From assembly GCF_009905215.1 (NCBI RefSeq), contig NZ_CP047593.1, positions 3,290,900 to 3,354,899 of the forward strand: a stretch of DNA of 64,000 nucleotides. The letters run 5' to 3'. Below, piece after piece: positions 35,036 through 43,680 of this stretch (position 1 is its first letter; each line of letters opens with the position of its first letter). The DNA comes from Tichowtungia aerotolerans. Lineage in GTDB: Bacteria > Verrucomicrobiota > Kiritimatiellia > Kiritimatiellales > Tichowtungiaceae. A program made the position numbers and the translations under genes. The notes beneath the pieces were generated by a model. The model searched no databases. It saw nothing but the letters and a program-made list of their open reading frames with translations, and was not told where the DNA came from.

Positions 35036-36118
35036 ATGAGCGAACATCAGTTGAATCAGATTTCTTGGAACAAGCTGAACGGACTCGGTCCGGAAGGAAA
35101 ATCGCCATACTTTCAGCAGGATGGACGGACGTTTCATGCGCTGGTGGCTCAGCAGTTCAGTCGCCCTATGCTTGAAGATCTCTGCTCGCTGGCCACCTGC
35201 GTCCGAAAAATCGCTAAAAGCCGGGAAGGGTGCAGCTTCCTGCAGAGCCGCCTGTTTGATAAACGGGCCATGCTTTATTTTGCCCAGCCGTCCACCCGTA
35301 CCTATCTGTCGTTTGATTCCGCCTGCCAGACGGTCGGCCTCGACTGCATGGACGTGCGCGACAGCTCGACGTCCAGTGAGGTGAAGGGAGAATCGCCCGA
35401 GGATACGGTCCGCACATTCAGTTCCTACACCGACCTGATCATTATGCGCCACCCGGCCGGCGGTTTTGCCGAGCGGATTGCGTGGATGCTGTCCAACACC
35501 TCGCGACCGGTGCCGGTCATTAATGCCGGATCCGGCAAGGACCAGCATCCCACCCAGGCGCTGCTCGACATTTACACACTGGAGCGCAGTTTTGAAAAAA
35601 TCGGCGGGATTGACGAAAAGAAAGTGGCGTTTGTCGGCGATCTCAAACGCGGGCGGACGGTGCGGTCTCTTGCGTGGCTTCTGACGCAATACGAGAATGT
35701 AAAGATGTATTTTGTCGCGCCGCAGGAGCTGCAGATCGGCGAAGATGTCCTGGCCCAGCTGGATGCCGTCGGAGTGCCGTACGAAATCTGCTATGAATTT
35801 GAAACCATCATCCCGGAGGTGGATGCCATCTACATGACCCGCATTCAGGATGAGTGGGACATCGATAATGAAAGCAGCCTGATTGACACCTCGGAATTCT
35901 ATTTTACGAAGGAGTATCTGAATATTCTGAAAAAGGATGCGGTGATTATGCATCCGCTTCCGCGCCGCAAGGAAATTGATGTGGCGGTGGACAGCGATCC
36001 GCGCGCCGTCTACTGGCGTCAGGTTCGCAACGGAATGTGGATCCGCTCTGCGCTGATTCTAAGCATTTTCGGCTTAGACGGGCGTGTACGCGATTATTAT
36101 AAGGAGGAAATCTCATGA
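35036..36118 (+). CDS. pyrB: aspartate carbamoyltransferase catalytic chain
   Basis: The ATCase motifs are present: AQPSTRTYLSF (carbamoyl phosphate loop), SSEVKGESPEDTVRT (Lys of the 80s loop), MRHPAGG, GSGKDQHPTQALLDIYT, IYMTRIQDEW and VIMHPLPRRKEI. The enzyme makes carbamoyl-aspartate for pyrimidines. At 360 residues it is about 50 longer than usual because of an N-terminal extension (roughly residues 1-45). It overlaps argF by ATGA, joining the two carbamoyl-phosphate users in one unit. No regulatory pyrI is next to it. Confidence 0.92.
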   Translation: MSEHQLNQISWNKLNGLGPEGKSPYFQQDGRTFHALVAQQFSRPMLEDLCSLATCVRKIAKSREGCSFLQSRLFDKRAMLYFAQPSTRTYLSFDSACQTVGLDCMDVRDSSTSSEVKGESPEDTVRTFSSYTDLIIMRHPAGGFAERIAWMLSNTSRPVPVINAGSGKDQHPTQALLDIYTLERSFEKIGGIDEKKVAFVGDLKRGRTVRSLAWLLTQYENVKMYFVAPQELQIGEDVLAQLDAVGVPYEICYEFETIIPEVDAIYMTRIQDEWDIDNESSLIDTSEFYFTKEYLNILKKDAVIMHPLPRRKEIDVAVDSDPRAVYWRQVRNGMWIRSALILSIFGLDGRVRDYYKEEIS

Positions 36119-37041
36119 AACATTTAATCTCTCTCAAGGACTGGAGCTCGGAAGATATCTTCGGAGTGCTGGATCTGGCCGCTAAAGTGAAAGCCGCTCC
36201 GGAACAGTTTGCCGATGCGCTGAAACGCAAAACACTGCTGATGATTTTTGAAAAGCCGAGCCTTCGTACCCGCATCTCGTTTGAAACGGGGATGTTCCAG
36301 CTCGGCGGACACGGCATTTATTATGATATGAGCACGTCCCCCATGGGCGGCGGAAAAGAGACGATCGAGGATTCGATCAAAGTGATCAGCCGCATGTGCG
36401 ACATCGTAATGGCGCGTCTGTTTAAGCACAGCGATATTCTGGAAATGGCAGAGCACGCTTCCGTCCCGGTCATCAATGCGCTGACCGACAACTCGCATCC
36501 GTGTCAGATTCTGGCTGACCTTCAAACCATTCGGGAGAAGAAGGGCGATCTGAAAGGGCTGACGCTCGCATACCTGGGCGACGGGTTTAACAACGTGACC
36601 CATTCGCTGATGTTTGGATGCGTAAAAACCGGCATGAACGTGCGTGTCGGCTCTCCGGTCGGCCACATGCCTGATGACAGAGTGACCGAAGACTGCCAGC
36701 AAATCGCTGCCGAATCCGGATCGAACCTGCTGGTGACAAACGATGCCTCAGAAGCGGTAGCCGGCGCCGATGTGGTCTACACCGACTCATGGATGAGCTA
36801 CCACATTCCAAAAGAGGAAGAAGAAGAGCGCATCAAAGTGTTTACGCCGTATCAGGTGACGGCTGAAACAATGGCACTGGCGGCCGAACATGCTATCTTC
36901 ATGAACTGCCTGCCGGCGCTGCGCGGTTGCGAGCAGACTGCCGAAGTAATCGACGGTCCTCAGTCTGTGGTCTTCGACGAAGCTGAAAACCGCCTGCACG
37001 CCCAGAAAGCCGTTATGCTGAGACTTTGCGGTGCGGCCTGA
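36115..37041 (+). CDS. argF: ornithine carbamoyltransferase family protein
   Basis: The 308-residue protein shows FEKPSLRTRISFETGMFQLGG (carbamoyl phosphate loop, with Leu in place of the usual Thr), NALTDNSHPCQILADLQTI (HPCQ), GDGFNNVTHSLM and DVVYTDSWMSY. The C-terminal motif, normally HCLPA, reads MNCLPALRG, so the His is replaced by Asn while the Cys stays. OTCase makes citrulline from ornithine and carbamoyl phosphate in arginine synthesis. The Asn is found in place of a residue near the substrate, so a related carbamoyltransferase activity cannot be excluded. It is translationally coupled to pyrB. Confidence 0.87.
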   Translation: MKHLISLKDWSSEDIFGVLDLAAKVKAAPEQFADALKRKTLLMIFEKPSLRTRISFETGMFQLGGHGIYYDMSTSPMGGGKETIEDSIKVISRMCDIVMARLFKHSDILEMAEHASVPVINALTDNSHPCQILADLQTIREKKGDLKGLTLAYLGDGFNNVTHSLMFGCVKTGMNVRVGSPVGHMPDDRVTEDCQQIAAESGSNLLVTNDASEAVAGADVVYTDSWMSYHIPKEEEEERIKVFTPYQVTAETMALAAEHAIFMNCLPALRGCEQTAEVIDGPQSVVFDEAENRLHAQKAVMLRLCGAA

Positions 37042-37158
37042 TGAAAGAAGCCGTCGGGGCTTATATGCACTGACACTGGACACGCTGCGCGATGATGCGC
37101 CGATTCGAAGGAATGATCGCAGGCGTTTTGTCTGCGGTGAGGTAAGGATTTTTAGAGC

Positions 37159-38466
37159 ATGACCGGAACATATCATATTTGGACAATTGGCTGTCAGATG
37201 AACGAGGCGGACAGCCGGCATCTCGCATCGCAGTTTGAGGCGCTGGGGTTTGTGGAGACACCGAAGGCTGTAGATGCCGATATCGCGGTGCTGAACACCT
37301 GCGTGGTTCGTCAGCAGCCGGAGGACAAAGCGGTTCGAAAACTGACTGCACTCGGCGGCGTGAAGAAAAACCGGCCCGGTATGATTATTGCCTTGATGGG
37401 GTGCATGGTTGGCACGCGCGAGGCGGAGGATCTCGCGGAACGGTTTCCATTTGTGGATGTGTTTGCCGCGCCGTCACAGACCGACATGCTGGTGGACACC
37501 ATTCTGCAGAACGATGCCTATCAGCATTTGAGCAAGGCGCAGATCGAGCTGGCGGATTACCGGCTGCCGGCCGTGAATCGCGATAAAGCTGTGACCGCAT
37601 TTGTTCCGGTGACGCTCGGCTGTTCGCACGTTTGTTCTTATTGTGTGATTCCGCATCGCCGCGGCCCGGATCGCAGCCGCAAACCTGACGAAGTGCTGAG
37701 CGAGGTTCGAGCGCTAGCGGAGCAGGGGATCAAAGAGGTGAATCTGCTCGGTCAGATCGTCGACCGTTACGGATTTGATCTGGAAGAAGGAATCAATCTG
37801 GCTTGGCTTCTCCGGGAGGTTGCCGAAATTGACGGGATTCTGCGCGTCCGCTTTTTGACCAGCCATCCCGCCTATATGGATGAAGAGCTGATTCGCACCG
37901 TGGCTGAAACGGAAAAGGTCTGCCCGTATATTGAAATTCCTTTCCAGGCGGGGAGTGACCGCATTCTGGAATCGATGCGGCGCGGCTACACGCAGCAGGA
38001 ATATCGCGATATTGTTTCCAATATTCGGAAATACATGCCTGAGGCAGCGATCAACACCGATGTGATCGTCGGTTATCCGACCGAAACCGAAGAGGATTTC
38101 CAGGAGACGATGAAGCTGGCGGAGGATCTTCGTCTGGACATGCACCATATTGCCAAATATTCGCCGCGCCCACGTACGCTTTCGTCCAGAATGGAAGATG
38201 ATGTTTCGCCGGACGAAAAAGAAAGCCGCCGTGTTCGGCTCGATGACCTGGTAACGAAAATCAATGCCGAGAAGTCGGCGGAGCTGCTTGGGCAGACGGT
38301 CGAAGTTCTGGTTGAGGAATTTCAGGAAAAGAAGAATCGATGGCGCGGTCGCACGCCGCACAACAAGCTGGTCTTTTTTGAATCGAAAGAGGACTGCCTG
38401 GGTCAGCTGGTGAATGTGAAAATCAACTGGACCGGTCCGTTTTCTCTGATTGGGACGATTGCGTAG
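37159..38466 (+). CDS. miaB: tRNA-2-methylthio-N6-dimethylallyladenosine synthase
   Basis: The 435-residue protein has the three domains of MiaB: UPF0004 with TIGCQMNEADSRHLAS, radical SAM with GCSHVCSYCVIPHRRGPDRSR (C-x3-C-x2-C), and a C-terminal TRAM domain (LLGQTVEVLVEEF...NWTGPFSLIGTI). Cysteines near residues 12, 48 and 80 would hold the second iron-sulfur cluster. It methylthiolates i6A37 of tRNAs reading U-starting codons. The ATG at 37159 follows AAGGA by 10 bases. It lies 117 bp after argF, a gap in which I see nothing notable. Confidence 0.93.
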   Translation: MTGTYHIWTIGCQMNEADSRHLASQFEALGFVETPKAVDADIAVLNTCVVRQQPEDKAVRKLTALGGVKKNRPGMIIALMGCMVGTREAEDLAERFPFVDVFAAPSQTDMLVDTILQNDAYQHLSKAQIELADYRLPAVNRDKAVTAFVPVTLGCSHVCSYCVIPHRRGPDRSRKPDEVLSEVRALAEQGIKEVNLLGQIVDRYGFDLEEGINLAWLLREVAEIDGILRVRFLTSHPAYMDEELIRTVAETEKVCPYIEIPFQAGSDRILESMRRGYTQQEYRDIVSNIRKYMPEAAINTDVIVGYPTETEEDFQETMKLAEDLRLDMHHIAKYSPRPRTLSSRMEDDVSPDEKESRRVRLDDLVTKINAEKSAELLGQTVEVLVEEFQEKKNRWRGRTPHNKLVFFESKEDCLGQLVNVKINWTGPFSLIGTIA

Positions 38467-38495
38467 ACGCACAAAAGATGCTGCTGACCCAAGAC

Positions 38496-38554
38496 TTTCC
38501 AATGTTTGGAAAACAGCCGCAGGAAAAATGATGGGTCGCTTCAGAATCCTGCGG
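38496..38554. repeat. palindrome copy plus hairpin between convergent miaB and M48 genes
   Basis: TTTCCAATGTTTGGAAA (38496-38512) is an exact palindrome core. It is followed by CCGCAGGA (38517-38524), which can pair with TCCTGCGG (38547-38554) across a 22-base loop. The region may end transcription from both sides, but no clear T run is present. Confidence 0.55.
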
Positions 38555-38593
38555 TTGTACTGCTACATCTTTTTTACGAGTTGAGTGCCGGCG

Positions 38594-39829
38594 CTATGAT
38601 TCGAACGTCTTCAATGCTTTGATCCGTTCAAGAACCGGCGGGTGTGAATATTCGAGGAAAACTTTGAGCGGGTGAGGGGTCAGGTTGCTGAGATTGTCGA
38701 CGGACAGTTTTTTTAGCGCAGCAATCAGGTCGCCCGGTTTTTTTGTGGTCTCGGCGGCGAAGGCATCGGCCTCGAATTCGTGTTTGCGGGACAGAATATT
38801 GCCGAGCAGGCTGAGGATCATGCTGATTGGGGCGTAAAGGAATCCAAAGAAAATGAGCCCGGCGTAGAGCGGGGTGTTTTCGAGACCAAAGGCGCTGTAA
38901 AGTCCCTGTTTGCTGATAAACAGAGACAGGATGAAAAACATGAGCAGCGAGGAGATCAGCGAAATGAGGATACTCTTTTTGATGTGACCGCGCTTGCAGT
39001 GACCGATTTCATGGGCGAGAACTCCAACCAGTTCGCCGACGGAATGGTTTTCGATCAGCGTGTCAAACAAGGCAATTCGTTTGGTTTTGCCGAAACCGGT
39101 GAAGTAGGCGTTGGATTTTGTGGACCGCTTGGAGCCGTCGATTTTAAAGATTCCACTCAGTTTGTATTTCTGAGCATCTGCAAATTCTTCGATACGGGCA
39201 CGCAGTTCCCCGTCCTCGAGCGGCGTGAATTTGTTGAACAATGGCAGAATCATGACCGGTGCGATGAAAAGGATAAAGAGCTGGATGATGGACAGTGCCG
39301 CCCATGCCCACAGCCATGCCATGGGAACCGTATCAAAGATCCAGAGAACCAGCGCAAAGATGGGGGTTCCGATCAGAACTGCAAGAAGCAATCCTTTGAA
39401 GAGGTCCATCACAAAGGTTTTCGCCGTGGTTTTATTGAATCCGTATTTTTCTTCGATGACGAAGGTGCTGTAGATACTGAAAGGCAGTCCTGCAATCTGG
39501 CCGATCAGCATTAAAATGCCGCCGAAAACGAGCCCTTGCAGAATCATGTGTCCAGAAATGGACTGCGCCAGATCACTCACCCAGCGGAATCCGCCGAACA
39601 GAATGAAGGCGATCGTGAGCGGCAGCATAATCCCGGCCTGGATTTGTCCGAAACGTGTGTTGTCTTTCAGATAGTGCTGCGATTTTGCGTATTTTTCTTC
39701 ATCATAGATGCCTTGGAATTCTTCCGGGATCTCGGTGGAAACATTGCGGACATTGAGTGTTTCAACAATCAGCGAAAGCAGCCAGTTGAAGATCAGAAGT
39801 GCGAGGATAAAGATCAGGTAACCGTTCAT
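38594..39829 (-). CDS. M48-family membrane zinc metallopeptidase (Ste24/CAAX protease-like)
   Basis: The 411-residue protein has four or more hydrophobic helices, the zinc motif HEIGH in GVLAHEIGHCKRGH, and the third ligand in RKHEFEADAFAAE. The N-terminal part (IPEEFQGIYDEEKYAKSQHYLKDNTRFG) matches the Ste24/CAAX-protease group. Bacterial relatives take part in membrane protein quality control. It converges on miaB and has its own upstream palindrome copy. The open frame on the other strand is a shadow. Confidence 0.93.
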   Translation of the reverse strand: MNGYLIFILALLIFNWLLSLIVETLNVRNVSTEIPEEFQGIYDEEKYAKSQHYLKDNTRFGQIQAGIMLPLTIAFILFGGFRWVSDLAQSISGHMILQGLVFGGILMLIGQIAGLPFSIYSTFVIEEKYGFNKTTAKTFVMDLFKGLLLAVLIGTPIFALVLWIFDTVPMAWLWAWAALSIIQLFILFIAPVMILPLFNKFTPLEDGELRARIEEFADAQKYKLSGIFKIDGSKRSTKSNAYFTGFGKTKRIALFDTLIENHSVGELVGVLAHEIGHCKRGHIKKSILISLISSLLMFFILSLFISKQGLYSAFGLENTPLYAGLIFFGFLYAPISMILSLLGNILSRKHEFEADAFAAETTKKPGDLIAALKKLSVDNLSNLTPHPLKVFLEYSHPPVLERIKALKTFES

Positions 39830-39887
39830 GTGTTGTTCTCCAGAATTTCGCGAAGTATACGCAAATCGCTTTTGAGCGCGAAGTTTT

Positions 39888-39902
39888 TTCCAGACCTTGG
39901 AA
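39888..39902. repeat. copy of the dispersed palindrome upstream of the M48 peptidase (one mismatch)
   Basis: TTCCAGACCTTGGAA lies 59 bp upstream of the M48 start on the minus strand and 25 bp after the end of the Na/Pi gene. Confidence 0.6.
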
Positions 39903-39926
39903 CCATTTGTTGCCGAGATGCTCTTT

Positions 39927-41603
39927 CTATTTCTCGCCGGCGATCACTTCGGCAATGTTGAGTGCATGGTCTTTCATGCGGCGGTAGTTGTTGAGCATAT
40001 CTGTATAGACCAGGCTTTTGAGGGCGGGGACCCGTTCTTCGCTGAGACGTATCAGGTGCTGGCTCCGGAAGTCTTTCATCTGGCGGGTGATCAGGTTGCC
40101 GTCGGTTTCAGCCTGACTGAGAATACCGGTATCATCGATTTGCTCGGCTTTATTGATACGCTGGATGTATTCTGAGGTGAGCGAATGCAGACTGGTCAGC
40201 TCCAGCTTGGCTTCGTCAGAGAGCGGCAGCTGGTTGTTGCGCAGTTTAATGAAGCCCTTCAGTACGTTGGCAATGTAGTCGCTGAGACTTTCATATTCAT
40301 CGGCCATGCGCATCTCACGGCGAGCCTCCTCCATGACATCGTGAGGAACCTGTCCGGTGATCATTTCGCCCAGAAAAACGACGATTTCTTTCTGAACGTT
40401 ATCCAGGATACCTTCATAGTGAAACAGTTTGCGTTCGAGCTCATCGAGCTGTTCATCGGATGAGATGATTTGGCCGAGCCAGCCGATCATTTTCTCGACA
40501 CTGTCTGCCATGAATTTAACCTGTTTCCTGGACTGGACGATCGCCAGAGACGGGGTGTCCAGCATCCGCATATCGAAATAGGTAAGGCGGCTGATTTCAT
40601 TAGCCTTTTTCTCGGGGATCATCTTTTCCACCAGTCTCGCCAGCGGCCCCATCAGCGGAAGAAAAATAACGGTATTGATCAGGTTGAAGCCGGTATGAAC
40701 CAAGGCGATCTTGGCGGTGATGCTGTCCCAGCCTTCCTGTGTTTTTGCGAAGAAATCCTCCAGATAAACAAAAATTGTTTCGATCCCCTTTGTGTAGATG
40801 AAGAAAACGGGGATCAGCCATAATGTTCCGATTACATTGAAGATAATGTGGGCGTAGGCGGCGCGTTTGGCGTTGGTGGATGTCCCGAGAGATGCAAACC
40901 ATGCGGTAATGGTTGTGCCGATGTTCAGGCCGAGGACCAGCGCAGCGGCGGTATCGAATCCGATGATTTCGCCCTGCGCGAGCACAATCGTGACCCCGAT
41001 GGTGGCCGAGGAGGATTGGACAATCATCGTGGCAATGCACCCGAAAAACGCGCATTTAAGCACTCCAGCCATCGTGGTGGCATCCATCACAGAAAAGAGC
41101 TGCGTCAGATATGCTTTTACTTCCGGGGTTTTGAAGGCGCCGCCCATGGTCTGGAGTCCAAAGAAAACCATGCCTACGCCGAGCAGCGCCATCGCGGTAT
41201 AGCGGATTCGTTCTTTTTTGGAGAACAGAAAGAAAAAAACGGCGATTCCAAGAATTGGAAGGCCGTACTTGCTGATTTTGAGCGCGATGATCCATGCGGT
41301 AACCGTGGTGCCGATGTTGGCGCCGAGAATAACGCCGATGGCCTGCATCAGGGTCATGAAGCCGCTGTTTACAAAGCCGACCACCATTACGGTTGTTACA
41401 GAGCTGGACTGAACAATGCCGGTGATCAGCGTACCGATGCAGCAGGCCATGATACGATGGTCGGTGACCGCACTGATCATTTTTCTCAGGCGGCTGCCGG
41501 CAACCGCCTGCATTCCTTCAGACATGAACTTCATGCCCAGAAGAAAAATCCCTAATCCCCCGATGACCTTAAAAAGAATATCTTGAATTGTATGCCAGTC
41601 CAT
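39927..41603 (-). CDS. Na/Pi-cotransporter family protein with PhoU-like tail (copy 1)
   Basis: The 558-residue protein has two inverted membrane repeats, each with the signature QSSS (GIVQSSSVTTVMVVGFVNSG and MIVQSSSATIGVTIVLA), as in NptA/SLC34-type sodium-phosphate cotransporters. The last 200 residues are helical and PhoU-like (ADEYESLSDYIANVLKGFIK). It imports phosphate using the sodium gradient, or exports it in some species. A near neighbour (41752-43449) is a paralog of the same architecture, so this is a tandem duplication. A Pho-box-like array lies in the gap upstream. Confidence 0.92.
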   Translation of the reverse strand: MDWHTIQDILFKVIGGLGIFLLGMKFMSEGMQAVAGSRLRKMISAVTDHRIMACCIGTLITGIVQSSSVTTVMVVGFVNSGFMTLMQAIGVILGANIGTTVTAWIIALKISKYGLPILGIAVFFFLFSKKERIRYTAMALLGVGMVFFGLQTMGGAFKTPEVKAYLTQLFSVMDATTMAGVLKCAFFGCIATMIVQSSSATIGVTIVLAQGEIIGFDTAAALVLGLNIGTTITAWFASLGTSTNAKRAAYAHIIFNVIGTLWLIPVFFIYTKGIETIFVYLEDFFAKTQEGWDSITAKIALVHTGFNLINTVIFLPLMGPLARLVEKMIPEKKANEISRLTYFDMRMLDTPSLAIVQSRKQVKFMADSVEKMIGWLGQIISSDEQLDELERKLFHYEGILDNVQKEIVVFLGEMITGQVPHDVMEEARREMRMADEYESLSDYIANVLKGFIKLRNNQLPLSDEAKLELTSLHSLTSEYIQRINKAEQIDDTGILSQAETDGNLITRQMKDFRSQHLIRLSEERVPALKSLVYTDMLNNYRRMKDHALNIAEVIAGEK

Positions 41604-41636
41604 TTGTTATCCCGAAAATACGTACAGAAAAACAAA

Positions 41637-41664
41637 CTAACACAAATCCAGCAATCATCTAACA
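41637..41664 (+). promoter_or_regulatory. putative Pho-box-like array (CTAACA, 11-bp period)
   Basis: CTAACA occurs at 41637-41642 and 41659-41664, exactly 22 bp apart, with a weaker unit CCAGCA at the 11-bp midpoint (41648-41653). It is 34 bp upstream of the first Na/Pi gene. The repeats read on the plus strand while the gene is on the minus strand, so the orientation is opposite to the arrays at 43.5 and 53.2 kb. Confidence 0.5.
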
Positions 41665-41693
41665 AATAATACAACGGAGTCTGCATATGAAAA

Positions 41694-41722
41694 ATCCGCT
41701 CTGCGGAGTGCGCAAAGCGGAT
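41694..41722 (-). terminator. intrinsic terminator after Na/Pi copy 2
   Basis: ATCCGCT (41694-41700) pairs with AGCGGAT (41716-41722), with an inner TGCG/CGCA extension. On the minus strand it is followed by TTTTTCAT. Confidence 0.65.
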
Positions 41723-41751
41723 CTCGGCATTTTCAGTGTCAGAAAAACCTT

Positions 41752-43449
41752 TTACTTCTCGCCGGCAACGACTTCCGCGATGTTGAGAGCATGGTCTTTC
41801 ATGCGGCGATAGAAATTCAGCATATCAGTGTAGGCCAGGCTGAAGTAGGGCGAGACTTCTTCGTTTTGCAGGCGGGTCAGGTGCTTGGATCGAAGATCTT
41901 TCATCAGTTTAACAATCGCCCCCCCCTCTGTTGTGGCCCAGGGCAGCAGTTCGGCGCTGTCATCTTTCATGTATTTGTTCACCTGAATGATGTATGCGGC
42001 GACGCGATCGTGAAGGACCAGCAGTTTTTCCAGTGCCGGTTCGTCCAGCTGCAAATTGTTGTGTTCCATCTTTTTGACGGCTTTAAGAACGTTGACGATA
42101 TAATCGCTGAGGGATTCGTATTCATCGGCAAGACGCATTTGCTTGTTGGCTTTTGCGGTAATGCTGTGCGGAACCTGACCGGAAACCATATTGCTGAGGA
42201 ACAGGAAAATCTCCTTCTGGACATTATCCAGAATTTCTTCGCGATGGAAAATTTTACTCTCAAGGGCGCGGGACTCTTCTGTTGAGAAGCACTCGCGTGT
42301 CTGATCCATCATCTTCTCAATACTCTCTGCCATAAAATCGAGTTGTTTTTGAGACTGCACGATTCCCAGCGCCGGGGTATCCAGCATTCGTACGTCCAGA
42401 TAGGTAAGATGGCTGACCTCCTTGGTTTCTTTTTCGGGAACCAGCTTGGTAACCAGCTTTGCCAGCAGCCCGGCAAACGGAGTAAAGAGCACAACATTTG
42501 TCACATTGAAGGTTGTGTGAGTCAGAGCAATTCCTGCGGTGATGATTTGCCCGAATTTAGTCTCGTCCATGGATTCAATACCGATTTCCAACGGATTAAA
42601 ACCGGTTTTGGTTTGAATCAGACCGGACAGAAAGTGAATAGCAAGGGGGAACAGGGCGACAAACCAGCAGGTTCCAAAGACATTGAAGAGCACATGGGCA
42701 TAAGCGGCTCGTTTGGCGGCCGTGGTTGTGCCGAGCGATGCCAGCCACGCGGTAATGGTCGTGCCGATGTTTTCGCCCATCACAAGGGCGGCCGCGGTCT
42801 GGAACTCAATGACTCCGGTAGAGGCGAGCCCAATTGTAATCCCGAGTGTCGCAGAAGAGGACTGAACGATCATCGTCAGGATGCAGCCGACCAGCGCGCA
42901 TTTAATGATTCCAAGATAGGACGTCGCCTGAAAAGTATGAAACCATGCGTTGAATTCATCAAGTCCGCGCAGCGGTTTGAAACCGTTTTTCATCAGTTCG
43001 AGTCCGAAGAAAACCATTCCCACCCCCATGATCGCCATTCCGATGTAACGAAGGTGGTCTTTTTTCGAGAACAGGAAGAAAAAGGCGGCAATTCCAAGCA
43101 TTGGAAGCCCCCATTTCCCGATTTTAAGCACAAGAATCCAGCCGGTGATCGTCGTTCCGATGTTGGCACCGAAAATAACACCGATGGCCTGCATCAGGGT
43201 CATGATGCCCGAGTTGACAAAACCAACAACCATGACGGTCGTCACGGAACTGGACTGAACAAGACATGTAACCAGCAGTCCGACAATGACGCCCATAATC
43301 CGATTGTTGGTGACCGCACCGATCATTTTTCTCAGCCGGTCGCCCGAAACTGCCTGAAGCCCTTCGGACATATGTTTCATTCCAAGGAGGAATATCCCGA
43401 GTCCGCCGATTACATCCGCGACAATCTTCACAAACAGTCCAACGTCCAT
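41752..43449 (-). CDS. Na/Pi-cotransporter family protein with PhoU-like tail (copy 2)
   Basis: This 565-residue paralog of the downstream gene shares LGGLGIFLLGMKHMSEGLQ, the two QSSS motifs (CLVQSSSVTTVMVVGFVNSG, MIVQSSSATLGIT) and a C-terminal PhoU-like helical domain (MRLADEYESLSDYIVNVLKA). The two copies are similar throughout but clearly diverged, so the duplication is not recent. It probably moves phosphate with sodium. It is divergent from the porin gene, and the 231-bp gap between them carries the best Pho-box-like array in the window. Confidence 0.92.
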   Translation of the reverse strand: MDVGLFVKIVADVIGGLGIFLLGMKHMSEGLQAVSGDRLRKMIGAVTNNRIMGVIVGLLVTCLVQSSSVTTVMVVGFVNSGIMTLMQAIGVIFGANIGTTITGWILVLKIGKWGLPMLGIAAFFFLFSKKDHLRYIGMAIMGVGMVFFGLELMKNGFKPLRGLDEFNAWFHTFQATSYLGIIKCALVGCILTMIVQSSSATLGITIGLASTGVIEFQTAAALVMGENIGTTITAWLASLGTTTAAKRAAYAHVLFNVFGTCWFVALFPLAIHFLSGLIQTKTGFNPLEIGIESMDETKFGQIITAGIALTHTTFNVTNVVLFTPFAGLLAKLVTKLVPEKETKEVSHLTYLDVRMLDTPALGIVQSQKQLDFMAESIEKMMDQTRECFSTEESRALESKIFHREEILDNVQKEIFLFLSNMVSGQVPHSITAKANKQMRLADEYESLSDYIVNVLKAVKKMEHNNLQLDEPALEKLLVLHDRVAAYIIQVNKYMKDDSAELLPWATTEGGAIVKLMKDLRSKHLTRLQNEEVSPYFSLAYTDMLNFYRRMKDHALNIAEVVAGEK

Positions 43450-43514
43450 TACAGTTCCTTTTTAATCTGAATTAACCTGAAAAAAGCGGCCCGACTGTAG
43501 TCGGCGGGATTCAG

Positions 43515-43553
43515 TTAGTCAAATTCTAGCCTTGCTCTAACATAATTCTAACA
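43515..43553 (+). promoter_or_regulatory. putative Pho-box-like array between Na/Pi copy 2 and the porin
   Basis: Four units are spaced exactly 11 bp apart: TTAGTC (43515), CTAGCC (43526), CTAACA (43537) and CTAACA (43548). Two direct hexamers at 11-bp spacing are the hallmark of PhoB operators, although the E. coli sequence differs. The array reads towards the porin, and TATAAA occurs 25 bases further on (43579-43584). It could control both divergent genes. Confidence 0.6.
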
Positions 43554-43680
43554 TTAGGCGCATAGCTTGCTCGCATCTTATAAACGGACAGGAAATGTTA
43601 AGGAAACAGATCCGCAACTTAAACGGCCGGGAACAAGAGTTTCCGACCATACGATAACCCTGAATCAGGAGAAAAACAGA

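Noticed and set aside
42343-43470. 375-codon open frame on the plus strand opposite Na/Pi copy 2
   Set aside because: It is a shadow of the transporter; a similar shadow is seen opposite the paralog.
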